In this document: in pieces, positions 39,796 to 48,010 of the stretch
Position numbering within the stretch: position 1 is the stretch's first letter
Layout of the letters: each line of letters opens with the position of its first letter
Assembly (NCBI GenBank): GCA_964518335.1
Contig: CAZFDT010000038.1
Span: 1 to 51,211 of the forward strand
Direction of reading: 5' to 3'
Length of the DNA stretch: 51,211 nucleotides
Source of the DNA: CAZFDT01 sp964518335
Lineage (GTDB): Bacteria; Planctomycetota; Phycisphaerae; Phycisphaerales; Phycisphaeraceae
The notes under the pieces: model-generated
What the model saw: only the letters and a program-made list of their open reading frames with translations
What the model was told of the DNA's origin: nothing
The model's database searches: none
Translations under genes and position numbers: made by a program

Positions 39796-40256
39796 CAGGC
39801 GGCGTTCTCCAGGGCAGTCGCACGCAGATGCCGTTGGGTCGCCAGATCGTCCAGTTCGGCGGCTTCAAGGCGGTTCTCGTGCTCCAGCCATTCGCGGTGC
39901 CGCTTGTCATGGAGCAATTCCAATGCCTTGCGGTCGCGCGATGCCGCCAACAGCCGCTCACGCGCCATGAGAATGTGCTGCTCCAGTCCCGCCAGCCGCT
40001 GCACAATCTGCTGGGCTCGAATCGTCGTCTGGCCGCTGTAACGGGCAAAATCCGCCACGCGCGTCAGATCGACCTGCCCCACCAGACTGCCCGCCAGATC
40101 GTGCTTGGACGAGCGGATCGTTTCCTGCATCTGGCGAAGCTGGTCCATCAAGATCATCTTCTGCCGCAGCAGCTTAGCCAGCTCGCGCTGACGCTCATCC
40201 TCGATGACGCGGCGGTGTTCGAGCACGGGTTCGAGATTGAATTTGAACGTACTGAT
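39795..40256 (-). CDS. fliJ: Flagellar export chaperone FliJ, probable ATC start
   Basis: FliJ is the coiled-coil stalk subunit of the export ATPase complex. The expected family start, FxFxLExVLxxR, is present as STFKFNLEPVLEHRRVIEDE, but the only codon at its head is ATC (40256). An in-frame TGA stands two codons upstream, and GGAG (40265-40268) lies 8 bp before the ATC. The next standard start, GTG 40226, would delete the conserved FKFNLEP. Initiation at ATC, giving 153 residues, is the simplest reading; ACG 40250 or a sequencing error at one base are alternatives. The rest is a continuous amphipathic coiled coil. It ends 1 nt into the motE-like gene. Confidence 0.85.
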   Translation of the reverse strand: MSTFKFNLEPVLEHRRVIEDERQRELAKLLRQKMILMDQLRQMQETIRSSKHDLAGSLVGQVDLTRVADFARYSGQTTIRAQQIVQRLAGLEQHILMARERLLAASRDRKALELLHDKRHREWLEHENRLEAAELDDLATQRHLRATALENAA

Positions 40257-40313
40257 GGCTCAAGCTCCGTTGCCAGGCCGTGGGAAATGCCCGGCGAGGT
40301 CACAGCAGGCTCC

Positions 40314-41714
40314 CTATCGCTTGCCCCCAGGGCCCTGTGGCACGCCGCGCGGCGATTTGGTCAGAATCTTGCGCACGTCCTCGATCTTGCGCTGCAGCGT
40401 CAGGAGCAGTTGCCGCGTCCTGTTGAAGTCGGCGGCGCCTTTCACTTCGTGTCGCCCCTGCTGCAGCAACTGATCGATGTCGCTCTTGCACTGGATCGCC
40501 AGGTCGAAGTCGCCGTTGCTGCCAAAGGCGTAAGCCCCAATATTCAGAAGGTCCTCGACCTGCCTGTACGCGGCGAGCAGTCGCACGACGAGCTTGCGGG
40601 CCGCCTGCTGGTCGGCGGGGGTCACATCGTCGATGACACGGCTGACGGACGCGAGCACGTCGATGGCGGGGTAGTGGCCGCGCTGCGCCAAGCCGCGATC
40701 GAGCGTGACGTGGCCGTCGAGAATGCCTTTGACGGCGTCGGCGACGGGACCGGTCATGTCGTCGCTCTCGACAAGGACGGAGTAAATGCCGGTGATGGAG
40801 CCTCGCGTGGTGCGGCCGGCACGTTCGAGCAGCGTGGGCAGGAGCGAGAAGACGCTGGGCGGATAGCCGCGCGTCGCCGGCGGCTCGCCCGCCGCCAAAC
40901 CAACCTCGCGTTGGGCGTGGCACCAGCGCGTAATCGAATCCATCATCAGCAGCACGTCCAGGCCCTGATCGCGGAAGTGCTCGGCAATGGTGGTGGCCAC
41001 TGCAGCGGCGCGCAGTCGCAGCAGGGCCGGCTCGTCGCTGGTGGCACAGATGACGATGCTGCGGGCCAGGCCTTCGGGACCGAGCTGGTTGTCGAGGAAG
41101 TCACGCACCTCGCGGCCGCGCTCACCCACGAGGGCCAACACCGTCACATCCGCAGCAGTGTGGCGAGCGAGCATGGCCATGAGCGTCGACTTGCCCACGC
41201 CGGGCCCGGAAAACAGGCCCACACGTTGACCTCGACCAAGACTGATCAGCGCGTCAATGGCCCGCACACCCGTCGCCAATGGTTCATCGATCAGCGCCCG
41301 ATCCAGCGGATCGATCGGCTTGGGATGCAGCGGACGCACCACCGTGTCGATCAGCGGCGGGCCGTTGTCAATCGGTTGGCCCATGGCGTTGAGCACGCGA
41401 CCGAGCATCGTGTCACCGACTCGCACGAGCTGTGAAAACTGGTCGGCCACCACCCAATCGCCGCGTCGCACGCCATGGAGCGAACCGAACGGCATGACGA
41501 CCGTGTGATCGCCCTGAAACGCGACCACTTCGCCACGAAGCTCCGTGTCATTGCCGGGCACGCCACGAGGCGAGAGGATTCGCACCATCGCACCGATCGG
41601 CACAGGCAGATCGGCCACGCGCAGCGCCAGCCCGCGCACCTCCGCCACCGCCCCGCGAAACTCCAGCGGAGACACGTGCTCCAGCAACTCGATCTGTTCG
41701 GTCAACACGCTCAA
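40314..41714 (-). CDS. fliI: Flagellum-specific ATPase FliI
   Basis: The 466-residue F1-beta-like ATPase energises substrate unloading at the export gate. It has the P-loop FSGPGVGKSTLM (Lys175), ALVGERGREVRDF, LLMMDSITRWCHAQREVGLAAGEPPATRGYPPSVFSLLP and the characteristic GSITGIYSVLVESDD. The TTG start at 41714 overlaps the fliH stop and has GAGGA 9 bp upstream; GTG 41708 is an alternative. The fliH-fliI-fliJ order is conserved. Confidence 0.96.
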   Translation of the reverse strand: MSVLTEQIELLEHVSPLEFRGAVAEVRGLALRVADLPVPIGAMVRILSPRGVPGNDTELRGEVVAFQGDHTVVMPFGSLHGVRRGDWVVADQFSQLVRVGDTMLGRVLNAMGQPIDNGPPLIDTVVRPLHPKPIDPLDRALIDEPLATGVRAIDALISLGRGQRVGLFSGPGVGKSTLMAMLARHTAADVTVLALVGERGREVRDFLDNQLGPEGLARSIVICATSDEPALLRLRAAAVATTIAEHFRDQGLDVLLMMDSITRWCHAQREVGLAAGEPPATRGYPPSVFSLLPTLLERAGRTTRGSITGIYSVLVESDDMTGPVADAVKGILDGHVTLDRGLAQRGHYPAIDVLASVSRVIDDVTPADQQAARKLVVRLLAAYRQVEDLLNIGAYAFGSNGDFDLAIQCKSDIDQLLQQGRHEVKGAADFNRTRQLLLTLQRKIEDVRKILTKSPRGVPQGPGGKR

Positions 41715-42487
41715 GACGATGAGTCCTCTTCCTCGTCCATGAGTTCCATTCCATCCGGCACCGCCTCCGCTTCAACGGCTGGCGGCCTGGCAGCGCCGGG
41801 GAGCATCATCTCGACAATTCGCTCAAGCTGAGTCTCGATCTGGGCGTCGATCAGCCCCTGGCCGGTGGCGACCACGCACCCGCCTGGCGCCACCGATTCG
41901 TCTTCAACCAGGTGCACGTGCTCGAATTGGTTGAACTCACGCAAAAGCTGCGGCATGGCCTCATCGAGTAATGCGCGGTCGGCGGGGTTGATCTTTACCA
42001 TCGGATCCATCGGCCTCAGCACGTGCGACAAAGCATTGGCGACCTGCTCGACGATCACACTGCGATCGACTTCCAGCACGCGATGAACAACCCGCTCGGC
42101 CAGCGCCAGGGCCAGGTGCAACACGGCCTGGTTCGCCTCGCGGGCCATGTCCTTGCGCTGCGACTCCCACTGTGACGCCACTTCGCTCCACGCCTGCTGC
42201 AGCTTCGTCAGCCGCTCGGCGCCGGCAGCCAGCGCCTCGGCATAGCCCTTGGCGCGGCCGGCCTCGACGCCCTCGGTCATGCCCCGGGCATACCCTTCCC
42301 GATACCCACGATCCGACGCCTCGCTGATCAGTTGCTGCGCCTGTCGCTGCGACGCTTCCACAATCTCCGTCGCCTTCGCTTCGGCAGCCACACGCATCCG
42401 CGCCGCCTGACGACCAATGTCGCCCAGATCCAGCACGATCGCTTCCTTGATCATCGGTGCGGCTTGTTGGTTCTTGACAACGGGCAT
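41711..42487 (-). CDS. fliH: Flagellar assembly protein FliH
   Basis: FliH is the stator-like regulator of FliI and tethers it to the C-ring. The 258-residue protein has glycine-rich GxxxG heptads (GYREGYARGMTEGVEAGRAKGYAEALAAG), typical of FliH, followed by an ATPase-b/V-type E-like domain. That domain contains ALALAERVVHRVLEVDRSVIVEQVANAL and PGGCVVATGQGLIDAQIETQLERI. It ends in an acidic tail. It overlaps fliG by 1 nt and fliI by 4 nt. Confidence 0.94.
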   Translation of the reverse strand: MPVVKNQQAAPMIKEAIVLDLGDIGRQAARMRVAAEAKATEIVEASQRQAQQLISEASDRGYREGYARGMTEGVEAGRAKGYAEALAAGAERLTKLQQAWSEVASQWESQRKDMAREANQAVLHLALALAERVVHRVLEVDRSVIVEQVANALSHVLRPMDPMVKINPADRALLDEAMPQLLREFNQFEHVHLVEDESVAPGGCVVATGQGLIDAQIETQLERIVEMMLPGAARPPAVEAEAVPDGMELMDEEEDSSS

Positions 42488-43521
42488 CAGACCACCATTT
42501 CCTTATCGCCGCCCCGGCCGGTGATGATGATCTCGCCGGCGTCCTCGAGGCGGCGCACGATGTCGACGATCCGCTGCTGGGCGCCCTCGACGTCCGACAC
42601 GCGCACCGGGCCCATGTACTGCATGTCCTCCTGAATGAGCTGCGAGGCGCGCTCGGACATGTTCTTGAAGATCTTCTCCTTGAGCTCGGGCGACGCCGTC
42701 TTCAGCGCCAGGGCCAGTTCGTCGTTGTCCACTTCCTTGAGCACCGCCTGGATGCCCTTGTCGTTGACAAGGTTGATGTCCTCGAAGACGAACATCAGGC
42801 GGCGAATCTGCTCGACGAGATCGGGGTCCTCGGCTTCGAGGCCCTCCATGATGCCCTTTTCGGTCGTGCGATCGACGAGGTTGAGCATTTCGGCGACGGT
42901 GTTGACGCCGCCGATTTTCTCGAAGCTCTGCGTGAGCATGGACGACAGCCGGGCTTCGAGGCCGCGCTCGACCTCGCTGATGACCTCGGGGTTAGTCTGC
43001 TCCATGTTGGCGACGCGCTTGACGACCTCGATCTGCTTGGGGCCCGGCAGGCCGCCGAGGATTTCGCTGGCCTTGTGAAACGGCAGGTGCGACACGATTA
43101 GCGCGATGGTCTGCGGGTGCTCGTCCTGGATGAAGGTGAGCAGGTTCTGACTCTCTGCCTTTTGCAGGAAAGCGAAGGGCGTCTTGCGCACCTGCTGGCG
43201 AATCTGCTGGAGAATGCGGTCGGCCTCCTTCGGGTCCAGCGCCGACTGCAGCAGCAGCTTCGCCTGCTCCAGGCCGCCCTCGCGGCTCCACGACTGGGCC
43301 AGCGCCAGCTCGTAGAACTCCTTGACCACCGTGTCGCGCTGACGCGAGGCGATGTTGCGCATCGCCGCCATTTCGCGCGTCACCTCCTCGATGGCCTTGG
43401 GCGGCATCTGCTTGAGAATGATCGACGACGCCTCCTGGTCGAGCGACAGCAGGAGGATCGCGGCTTTGCGGACGCCGCTGATCTCTTCACTGGTGTCGGG
43501 GCTGGTGGCGGTGGCGGGCAT
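42487..43521 (-). CDS. fliG: Flagellar motor switch protein FliG
   Basis: FliG sits on the MS ring and transmits torque from MotA. The 344-residue protein has all three domains: an N-domain that binds FliF (ISGVRKAAILLLSLDQEASSIILKQM), a middle domain with EHPQTIALIVSHLP, and a C-domain with the charged torque helix (LALALKTASPELKEKIFKNMSERASQLIQEDM). ATG 43521 has no clear Shine-Dalgarno and is 28 bp after the fliF stop. Length is normal. Confidence 0.97.
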   Translation of the reverse strand: MPATATSPDTSEEISGVRKAAILLLSLDQEASSIILKQMPPKAIEEVTREMAAMRNIASRQRDTVVKEFYELALAQSWSREGGLEQAKLLLQSALDPKEADRILQQIRQQVRKTPFAFLQKAESQNLLTFIQDEHPQTIALIVSHLPFHKASEILGGLPGPKQIEVVKRVANMEQTNPEVISEVERGLEARLSSMLTQSFEKIGGVNTVAEMLNLVDRTTEKGIMEGLEAEDPDLVEQIRRLMFVFEDINLVNDKGIQAVLKEVDNDELALALKTASPELKEKIFKNMSERASQLIQEDMQYMGPVRVSDVEGAQQRIVDIVRRLEDAGEIIITGRGGDKEMVV

Positions 43522-43549
43522 GGTCGATGGCTGCTAAGCCGCAATGCGG

Positions 43550-45193
43550 TTATTCCTCGTGATGAACCCAGCGCCCGATGAGATTGCCCGCTTCCTGCGG
43601 GTTGGCCTTGATCATCTCGCTGATCTGGCCGGCCATCTCGCGGAAGCGAAGTTCCTCGGGATCGAGTTCGACGCCGGCCAGCGTGGCGTTGATCTCGCCC
43701 GCTTCGCCGATCAACTCGTCTTCCGCAGGCAGTTCCGGCGGCACGCCCGCCAGCTCCTCGATGCTTGGCAACGGCTCGCGCCGCGTCGCCTTGCGCACGG
43801 TGTAAAGCATGAACCCAAGCGCCGCCATCGCCAGCAGCCCGACAAACGCAGGCTTGGTCCATGGCGATGTGGTCAGCAGCGCGCCGACGCCCGCCGCCGC
43901 CGTGTCCTGCGCCGCCGCGACGCCGAGCATCGATGCGTCATAGATCATGGCGGCCCGCACCACGCCGTTCTCCCCCGCGGTGATCAACGGCTCGACCTGC
44001 GTCACGATCTGCGCCAGGTGCGCGTCGCGGATCGGCTCCAGATCGGCATCGGTCGGCGCGGCGTCGGCCTTATCCGCAGGCTGCGTCTGACGCCACAACG
44101 CCACGAAAAACGTCCGCGGCACATTGATCGACACGTTGATCTGCCGCGTCTGGCGGCCCACCATCACCTTCTGCTCTTTGCCCGTCACCAACTTGTCGGC
44201 GTATTCGCGCTCGGCGATCGTCTCCGTTTCCTCGCTGCCGGTGTTGGCGCTGACACCGGCATCCAGACCCGTGTTGGGCCTGGCCCCCGGCTCCTCCGAC
44301 ACGCGCCTGTCCTTGCGAATCCGCTCCTCGTCGCGCTCGCGCCGCAGCGGCTCGGACTCTGAATACTGCACCGACTCCGACGTATGCTTGTGGACGTTGT
44401 CGATCTGCACGTTCACCGCCACGATCACCCCGGGGATGTAGCGGAGCATGTTCTCGATCTTCTCGCGGTGGTACTGCTCGGCGCGTTGGATCTGCTCGAT
44501 GGCCTCATCGCCGCCGAACTGGTCTTCGCTCTTGACGGTGAATTGACGGTTGATGCCGGCGTCGATAACGACCACATCCTGCGGCTGCATCTCGGCGACG
44601 GCGCCGCTGACCATGCCGGCGACCGCGTGCACGAGGTTCTTGTCCACGCGCCCACTGCCGTGCATGACCACGCTGACCGCCGCACTTGGCCTGACGAACG
44701 TGCGGCCGAAACCCTGGTCCTCGGGCATCGAAATGACCACGTCGGCCGACTTGACGCCTCGCATCTTGCCCACGATCGACGACAGCACCTTTTGCTTGGC
44801 GACCAGGGCGCTCATCTTCCGCAGCGCCGAGTCCTGCCACATGTTGCTGCTGCCGAGCATCTGGTCGAACGCTGCGGCGGTGTCGTGACCCATCAACTGG
44901 GTTTGCTGCAGGACCACGAGGGCGTCCACGTGGCGATCCTGCGCGACGAGAACCTGGTTGCCTTCGAGCTTGACGGGGATGCCCGCCGCCTTCAGCCGGT
45001 TCACCGCCTCCGCCGGGCGATCACCTGCGAACCCCGTGATCGGCATCATCTGGGGCGAGCCGGCATATTGTGCGACAATGAATCCGGTCAGAAGCAGCAC
45101 GACCAGCAGCGCAAGGATCAGCCACTTCTGGCTGGGACTCATCCCTTCCAGATAGACCTTCACCTGCGTCCACGAGTTGCGTAAAAACTGCAT
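43550..45193 (-). CDS. fliF: Flagellar MS-ring protein FliF
   Basis: The 547-residue protein builds the MS ring around the export gate. It has an N-terminal membrane helix (about residues 24-45, KWLILALLVVLLLTGFIVAQY), a periplasmic ring-building region (FVRPSAAVSVVMHGSGRVDKNLVHAVAGMVSGAVAEM) and a second membrane helix (about 436-454). The cytoplasmic tail ends with the FliG-binding segment (LRFREMAGQISEMIKANPQEAGNLIGRWV). ATG 45193 has GGAGG about 10 bp upstream. The gap before it is filled by an inverted heptamer array. Confidence 0.96.
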   Translation of the reverse strand: MQFLRNSWTQVKVYLEGMSPSQKWLILALLVVLLLTGFIVAQYAGSPQMMPITGFAGDRPAEAVNRLKAAGIPVKLEGNQVLVAQDRHVDALVVLQQTQLMGHDTAAAFDQMLGSSNMWQDSALRKMSALVAKQKVLSSIVGKMRGVKSADVVISMPEDQGFGRTFVRPSAAVSVVMHGSGRVDKNLVHAVAGMVSGAVAEMQPQDVVVIDAGINRQFTVKSEDQFGGDEAIEQIQRAEQYHREKIENMLRYIPGVIVAVNVQIDNVHKHTSESVQYSESEPLRRERDEERIRKDRRVSEEPGARPNTGLDAGVSANTGSEETETIAEREYADKLVTGKEQKVMVGRQTRQINVSINVPRTFFVALWRQTQPADKADAAPTDADLEPIRDAHLAQIVTQVEPLITAGENGVVRAAMIYDASMLGVAAAQDTAAAGVGALLTTSPWTKPAFVGLLAMAALGFMLYTVRKATRREPLPSIEELAGVPPELPAEDELIGEAGEINATLAGVELDPEELRFREMAGQISEMIKANPQEAGNLIGRWVHHEE

Positions 45194-45218
45194 CGTCAGC
45201 GGGCCTCCGTGCCCTGAA

Positions 45219-45298
45219 TGCAGGCAGTCGGCAGTCGGCAGCAGGGATCAGCAGAACGTTGCCTTTTCCCTACTCCCGCTGCCTACGCCCTGCTGCCT
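45219..45298. repeat. Inverted heptamer array between fliE and fliF
   Basis: On the plus strand AGGCAGT, CGGCAGT, CGGCAGC and AGGGATC (from 45222) are followed by a spacer and inverted units CGCTGCC, TACGCCC and TGCTGCC, which end at 45298. Same 7-bp period and inverted layout as the arrays at fliP-fliQ and flgE-flbD but a different unit sequence. The fliE stop codon TAG lies in the last unit. Confidence 0.75.
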
Positions 45299-45611
45299 AA
45301 ACACGCATCTGCTTCAACTCCTCGTAAGCAGCCACAAGCTTGTTGCGCACCTGCAGCAGCGTCTGAAACGCCAGGTCAGCCTTCTGCTTGGCGATGAGAA
45401 CCTGGTCGGCATCGGTGCGCCGCCCGGTCTTGAGGTCCACAACCGCCTGCTCCGCGTCCTGCTGCAGGCGGTTGACCTGCTGGATGTTCTCCATCAGCAC
45501 GTCCTTGAAGGACGGCCCCTGCGCTTCACCCACGCGCGCAGCGCCCGGTGGCCGCGGCGCGGTCGGCGCGACGGGCGTTGCACTATTGATGAGTCCCAGT
45601 GGATCAGCCAT
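45297..45611 (-). CDS. fliE: Flagellar hook-basal body complex protein FliE
   Basis: FliE links the MS ring and export gate to the proximal rod. The 104-residue product has the C-terminal FliE signature: SFKDVLMENIQQVNRLQQDAEQAVVDLKTGR, then QVLIAKQKADLAFQTLLQVRNKLVAAYEELKQMRV. The Pro/Ala-rich N-terminal third is variable. It follows flgC by 16 bp, in the conserved flgB-flgC-fliE-fliF order. Confidence 0.95.
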   Translation of the reverse strand: MADPLGLINSATPVAPTAPRPPGAARVGEAQGPSFKDVLMENIQQVNRLQQDAEQAVVDLKTGRRTDADQVLIAKQKADLAFQTLLQVRNKLVAAYEELKQMRV

Positions 45612-45627
45612 AGTTCATCTCGAACGG

Positions 45628-46032
45628 CTACGCCAGCAGTCGCAGCGAAGCCTGCAGCATCGACTTGGTCGCCTCGGCGGCCGTGATGTTGGCTTCATAC
45701 GCGCGGCTGGCCTCCAGCGCATTGACCATCTCCATCGCCGAATCAATGTTGGGTAACTGGATATATCCCTGCGCGTCGGCGAAGGGATGGCCGGGGTCGT
45801 GAACCTTGCGGAACGGACTGCGGTCCAGAGCGATCTCACTGATGTGAACGCCCTGGTCGCTGCCCGAGGACGGGTCGCCCGGCGTGAAGATGGTCACCCG
45901 CCGGCGAAAGTCGTCGGGGTCCTTGCTCGGATCGACCACGGCGTCGCGCATGGCCATGTTGGCGCTGATGGCTTCCAACCGTGTCCGCTGGGCGACGAGG
46001 GCCGAGGTCGAGATGTTGAGCGAACCATACAT
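45628..46032 (-). CDS. flgC: Flagellar proximal rod protein FlgC
   Basis: The 134-residue rod protein has the N-terminal helix MYGSLNISTSALVAQRTRLEAISANMAMRD and the C-terminal FlgC helix NIDSAMEMVNALEASRAYEANITAAEATKSML. In most FlgC proteins the N-terminal motif reads N-I-A-N-A-x-T; here it is S-A-N-M-A-M-R-D, a departure from the rod consensus that still keeps the helix. The C-terminal SRAYEANI stretch leaves no doubt about the family. Confidence 0.94.
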   Translation of the reverse strand: MYGSLNISTSALVAQRTRLEAISANMAMRDAVVDPSKDPDDFRRRVTIFTPGDPSSGSDQGVHISEIALDRSPFRKVHDPGHPFADAQGYIQLPNIDSAMEMVNALEASRAYEANITAAEATKSMLQASLRLLA

Positions 46033-46049
46033 CAGTCATTCCCGTTGGA

Positions 46050-46484
46050 TCACACGCGCTCACGGATCGCCGTGCGCAGCATCTCGAACTGGTTGCGGAG
46101 CAGGTCGATGGCCAGGCGATGGGTCATGGTGTTTTCCGCCAGGTCCTGCATGACGCGCTCCACGTCGCGGTTGTTGCGATCGTGGAAAAGGATGTTGTCG
46201 TTGCGGGGTTGTGGCTGCAGGGTGATCGATTCCTTGCCGAAGCGTATCTGGCGCGTGTCACTCAATTCGAGCGGCCCGCGCAGTGGGCTGGGCCGGCTGC
46301 CACGGCGTTCGACCGCCTTGCGGAGCGAGTCCTGGAAGGCTCGGGGATCGACATCCGCGGGCCGAAAATGCGGCGTGGAGAGGTTGGCGACGTTGTGCGC
46401 CAACAGCGCCTGCCGCGCGTGGGTGAACTGAACCACGCGCTCCAGCGTTGGTAAGGCCCCTTGATCGAACAGTCCCGCGATCAT
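46050..46484 (-). CDS. flgB: Flagellar proximal rod protein FlgB
   Basis: The 144-residue rod protein starts the long flagellar operon. It has the rod motif HNVANLSTPHFRP near residue 31 and a C-terminal helix (NRDVERVMQDLAENTMTHRLAIDLLRNQFEMLRTAIRERV). ATG 46484 has GAAGGAA 8 bp upstream. A sigma54 promoter at 46513-46528 would start the transcript about 18 nt before the ATG. Confidence 0.94.
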   Translation of the reverse strand: MIAGLFDQGALPTLERVVQFTHARQALLAHNVANLSTPHFRPADVDPRAFQDSLRKAVERRGSRPSPLRGPLELSDTRQIRFGKESITLQPQPRNDNILFHDRNNRDVERVMQDLAENTMTHRLAIDLLRNQFEMLRTAIRERV

Positions 46485-46512
46485 GCGTAGCGTTCCTTCA
46501 CCTCATACCGGG

Positions 46513-46528
46513 AGCAAGTGGTGTGCCT
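46513..46528 (-). promoter_or_regulatory. Sigma54 promoter of the flgB operon
   Basis: On the minus strand AGGCACACCACTTGCT (46528-46513) matches the sigma54 consensus GGCAC-N5-TTGCW, with exact GG-N10-GC spacing. The sequence sits in the 119-bp gap between the sigma54-activator gene and flgB, with a predicted start near 46502. It would drive the whole flgB-to-flhG gene string. Confidence 0.8.
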
Positions 46529-46603
46529 GTGCGTGCGTAGGGTGCGATCACGACCACAATGGCGTTGCCGCGACGACTTGCGGCGCACTATTTGCGCGTC
46601 AAG

Positions 46604-48010
46604 TCACAGGGTTTGCGCGACGAGGTTCATCTCCTTCCACTTCTTGAGTTTGAGCCCGAGCGTGCGGACGCCGATGCCCAGGGCGTGGGCGGTGCGCATG
46701 CGGTTGCCGCCGAAGCGGCCCAGGGCGCGCACGATCTGCTCGCGCTCGATGTCCTCCAGCGGCTTGACCTCGATCGTGGGCGGCTCGACCGGCGTCCAGC
46801 CGGTATCGGCCCCGGTCGCCGGACCCGGACCGGGCTCGGCGCTCATGAGCCACGGCTGAATCAGCCCCGCCTCGATGACGCTGTGCTTGGACAGCACGCT
46901 GGCCCGCTCGCAGATATTCTGCAGCTCGCGCACATTGCCCGGCCAGGCGTACTGTCGCATGACGTCCATGGCCTCGTCGTCAAACCGCTTGGCGGGCCGA
47001 CCCTCGCGCAGCGCCACCTGCTGCAGAAAGTGCTCGGCCAGCAGCGGCACGTCATCAACTCGCTGCCGCAACGGCGGCAACTGGATCGGCAGCACGTTCA
47101 GCCGGTAGTACAGATCCTGGCGGAACGTCCCCTTGGCCACCGCCTGCGTCAGGTCCCGATTAGTCGTGGCGATCACGCGCACATCCACCTGCATGGTCAG
47201 GCTCGATCCGACGCGCTCAAACGCCTGCTCCTGCAGCACACGGAGCAGTTTGGCCTGCAACTCGGGCGATATTTCGCTGATCTCGTCGAGGAACAGCGTA
47301 CCGCCGTCGGCCAGCTCGAATCGGCCTTTACGCAGTTGGTCGGCGCCGGTGAACGCGCCTTTCTCGTGACCGAAGAGTTCGCTCTCCAACAGATTGCTCG
47401 AGAGCGCCGCGCAGTTGAGGCTCAGCAGGATGCGGTCGCGGCGCGGGCTGTGGGCGTGGATCATGCGGGCGACGACTTCCTTGCCTGTGCCCGATTCGCC
47501 GCTGATGAGCACCGTGCCGTGCGAATTGGCGATCTGCTGGATCTGATGGGCGACCTGGCGCATGGCGGTCGATCGGCCGACAAGCACAGGGCCCGTCTCG
47601 TACATCCGCGCGCTGGTGCGTAAGGCCGCGTTCTCCTGCAGCAGCCGCCGATGCTCGACGGCGCGGCGCACCGTCATCACAAGCTGTTCGCCCTCGAAGG
47701 GCTTCTGGATGAAGTCGAACGCGCCGTCCTTCATCGCCTGCACGGCTTCCTCGATCGAACCGTACGCGGTCATGAGAATGACCGGTAGCGAGTCATCGGC
47801 CTGGCGCAAGCGAGACAACAGCTCCAGCCCGTCCATCTCCGGCATCTTCAGGTCGGTGATGACCGCGGCGGGCCGATGCTTGCCCAACAGGTTCAGCGCG
47901 GCCGAGCCCTCGGCGGTCGTGACCACCTGATAACCGGCGCGCTGCAGCGTGGCGCCGACGCTGTCGCGCATCATCTGCTTGTCATCGACGACGAGGATCT
48001 TGGTGCTCAT
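46604..48010 (-). CDS. Sigma54-dependent response regulator (FlgR/AtoC-like)
   Basis: The 468-residue NtrC-family activator has a receiver domain (phosphorylated Asp53 in VITDLKMPEMDG), an AAA+ domain with Walker A GESGTGKE (Lys177) and the sigma54-contact loop GAFTGA (218-223), and a C-terminal Fis-type helix-turn-helix (GNRMRTAHALGIGVRTLGLKL). Its start overlaps the kinase stop by 4 nt. The position directly upstream of a sigma54 promoter before flgB strongly suggests that it activates this flagellar operon, like FlgR of epsilonproteobacteria or FlrC of Vibrio. Confidence 0.93.
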   Translation of the reverse strand: MSTKILVVDDKQMMRDSVGATLQRAGYQVVTTAEGSAALNLLGKHRPAAVITDLKMPEMDGLELLSRLRQADDSLPVILMTAYGSIEEAVQAMKDGAFDFIQKPFEGEQLVMTVRRAVEHRRLLQENAALRTSARMYETGPVLVGRSTAMRQVAHQIQQIANSHGTVLISGESGTGKEVVARMIHAHSPRRDRILLSLNCAALSSNLLESELFGHEKGAFTGADQLRKGRFELADGGTLFLDEISEISPELQAKLLRVLQEQAFERVGSSLTMQVDVRVIATTNRDLTQAVAKGTFRQDLYYRLNVLPIQLPPLRQRVDDVPLLAEHFLQQVALREGRPAKRFDDEAMDVMRQYAWPGNVRELQNICERASVLSKHSVIEAGLIQPWLMSAEPGPGPATGADTGWTPVEPPTIEVKPLEDIEREQIVRALGRFGGNRMRTAHALGIGVRTLGLKLKKWKEMNLVAQTL

